Below, piece after piece: positions 40,990-41,403 of a stretch of 41,403 nt of DNA. Each line of letters begins with the position of its first letter. The first letter of the stretch is position 1. Location: the NCBI GenBank assembly GCA_016791025.1, contig JAEUNX010000139.1, positions 1-41,403 on the forward strand, written 5' to 3'. The notes below the pieces were generated by a model, which was not told the DNA's origin, did not search any database, and saw only the letters and a list, made by a program, of their open reading frames with translations. Origin of the DNA: Zoogloeaceae bacterium. GTDB taxonomy: Bacteria > Pseudomonadota > Gammaproteobacteria > Burkholderiales > Rhodocyclaceae. The position numbers and the translations under genes are program-made.

Positions 40990-41403
40990 CTCGCTTTGCC
41001 CAGATCGGCGATCCGCCGGGCAACCCCTTCGCTCTGGGGATGGATCCGCAATGCGGCCTCGAAGGCCCGCCGGGCCAGTTCCGGTTTTTCCCGGGCGAGA
41101 AAGACTTCGCCCAATTCGGCCAATGCACCAAAATGGCGCGGCTCCAGGCTCAGGGTGTGGCAGATCGCCTTGATGCAGGGCCCGTCCCAGCCCCGCAAGT
41201 AATACACGGTGGCCAACTTGTTCCACGCCTCCGCATAGTCGGGGCAGGAGCGCAACAGATACACCAGGCGCGTTTCGGCGATATCGAGACGCTGGGCCGC
41301 GATGTCGGCCACCGTGGCCTCCAGCACCCGCGCCGCCCGGCGGTTAGGGTGGTACATCCAGGCTTCCCATATGCGATCTTCGATGGAGGAGACCTGGTCC
41401 TCG
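40986..41403 (-). CDS. TPR repeat protein, truncated by the window edge
   Basis: The frame is open to the window end, so the N-terminus is missing. About 138 residues are seen, beginning DQVSSIEDRIWEAWMYHPN and continuing with tetratricopeptide-like helical repeats: AETRLVYLLRSCPDYAEAWNKLATVYYLRGW, then CHTLSLEPRHFGALAELGEVFLAREKPELARRAFEAALRIHP. ATG at 41357 is internal, because coding-like sequence in the same frame extends upstream of it. It probably mediates protein-protein contact; the function is unknown. The stop (TAA on the minus strand) shares TTAA with radA. Confidence 0.85.
   Translation of the reverse strand, partial: EDQVSSIEDRIWEAWMYHPNRRAARVLEATVADIAAQRLDIAETRLVYLLRSCPDYAEAWNKLATVYYLRGWDGPCIKAICHTLSLEPRHFGALAELGEVFLAREKPELARRAFEAALRIHPQSEGVARRIADLGKAS

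Noticed and set aside
1..41403. CRISPR arrays, tRNA or rRNA genes, insertion sequences, prophage or toxin-antitoxin modules
   Set aside because: I scanned by eye and found no repeated spacer pattern, tRNA-like T-loop, transposase or integrase signature, or small toxin pair. A tRNAscan and repeat search would be needed to be certain.

Overview
The window is one contiguous piece of a high-GC (about two thirds by eye) proteobacterial chromosome. Family content and gene order (ispD-ispF, a hydrolase-dead relA, divergent ppk/ppx, tsaB-rimI-family 4 UDG, lemA with two TPM genes, lplT/LysR/alr/radA) suggest a betaproteobacterium, perhaps of the Rhodocyclales or Nitrosomonadales. That placement is inferred from gene neighbourhoods and no marker phylogeny was run. 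I see no rRNA, tRNA, CRISPR array, insertion sequence, integrase or prophage gene, so this looks like ordinary vertically inherited chromosome with a few unusual operons.

Layout. 172-1915 (+): ispD, ispF and thpR. 1916-2593: a long stretch with no convincing gene. 2594-8104 (+): a LysM/FecR envelope protein, a CHASE2-PAS-GGDEF-EAL c-di-GMP enzyme and a two-lobed retropepsin-like protein, closed by a strong terminator. 8193-10967 (-): a host-attachment-family protein, a flavodoxin, the MtfA peptidase and an EamA exporter. 11044-17057: relA (+), ppk1 (-) and ppx (+), a (p)ppGpp/polyphosphate block. 17064-20516 (+): a four-gene MCE (Mla/Pqi-like) lipid transporter. 20581-22173 (+): an ECHDC3-like crotonase-fold protein and a TatD nuclease. 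22190-22798 (-): a TetR regulator facing 22950-26213 (+), which holds etfB, a CbiM-like membrane protein and an acyl-CoA dehydrogenase. A bidirectional terminator at 26236-26259 separates this from 26285-31550 (-), a compact eight-gene run read as ompR, envZ, ETHE1-type persulfide dioxygenase, truncated haemoglobin, yciB, yciI, bolA and a parvulin isomerase. 31839-32102 (+): a small Arg-rich secreted protein. 32168-34100 (+): tsaB, rimI and a family 4 uracil-DNA glycosylase. 34127-36089 (+): lemA and two TPM-domain genes. 36095-37408 (-): lplT. 37598-40989 (+): a LysR regulator, alr and radA. 40986 to the window end (-): a TPR protein cut by the edge.

How the genes work together. The relA/ppk/ppx block puts alarmone synthesis beside polyphosphate synthesis and breakdown, and the ppk-ppx gap holds a repeat that could be a Pho box. 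The LysM/FecR-CHASE2 pair looks like an envelope sensor feeding c-di-GMP turnover, with a protease-like protein as a possible third component. The TetR/etfB/acyl-CoA dehydrogenase block looks like a regulated acyl-CoA oxidation unit, but etfA is missing and a membrane gene occupies its usual place. The EnvZ/OmpR-led run joins signal transduction to sulfur-persulfide and haem proteins through translationally coupled junctions. I saw no wholly unknown defence or mobile system. The best leads are the c-di-GMP/retropepsin operon, the orphan etfB arrangement, the crotonase-fold protein lacking both catalytic glutamates, and the two-component/ETHE1/globin operon.
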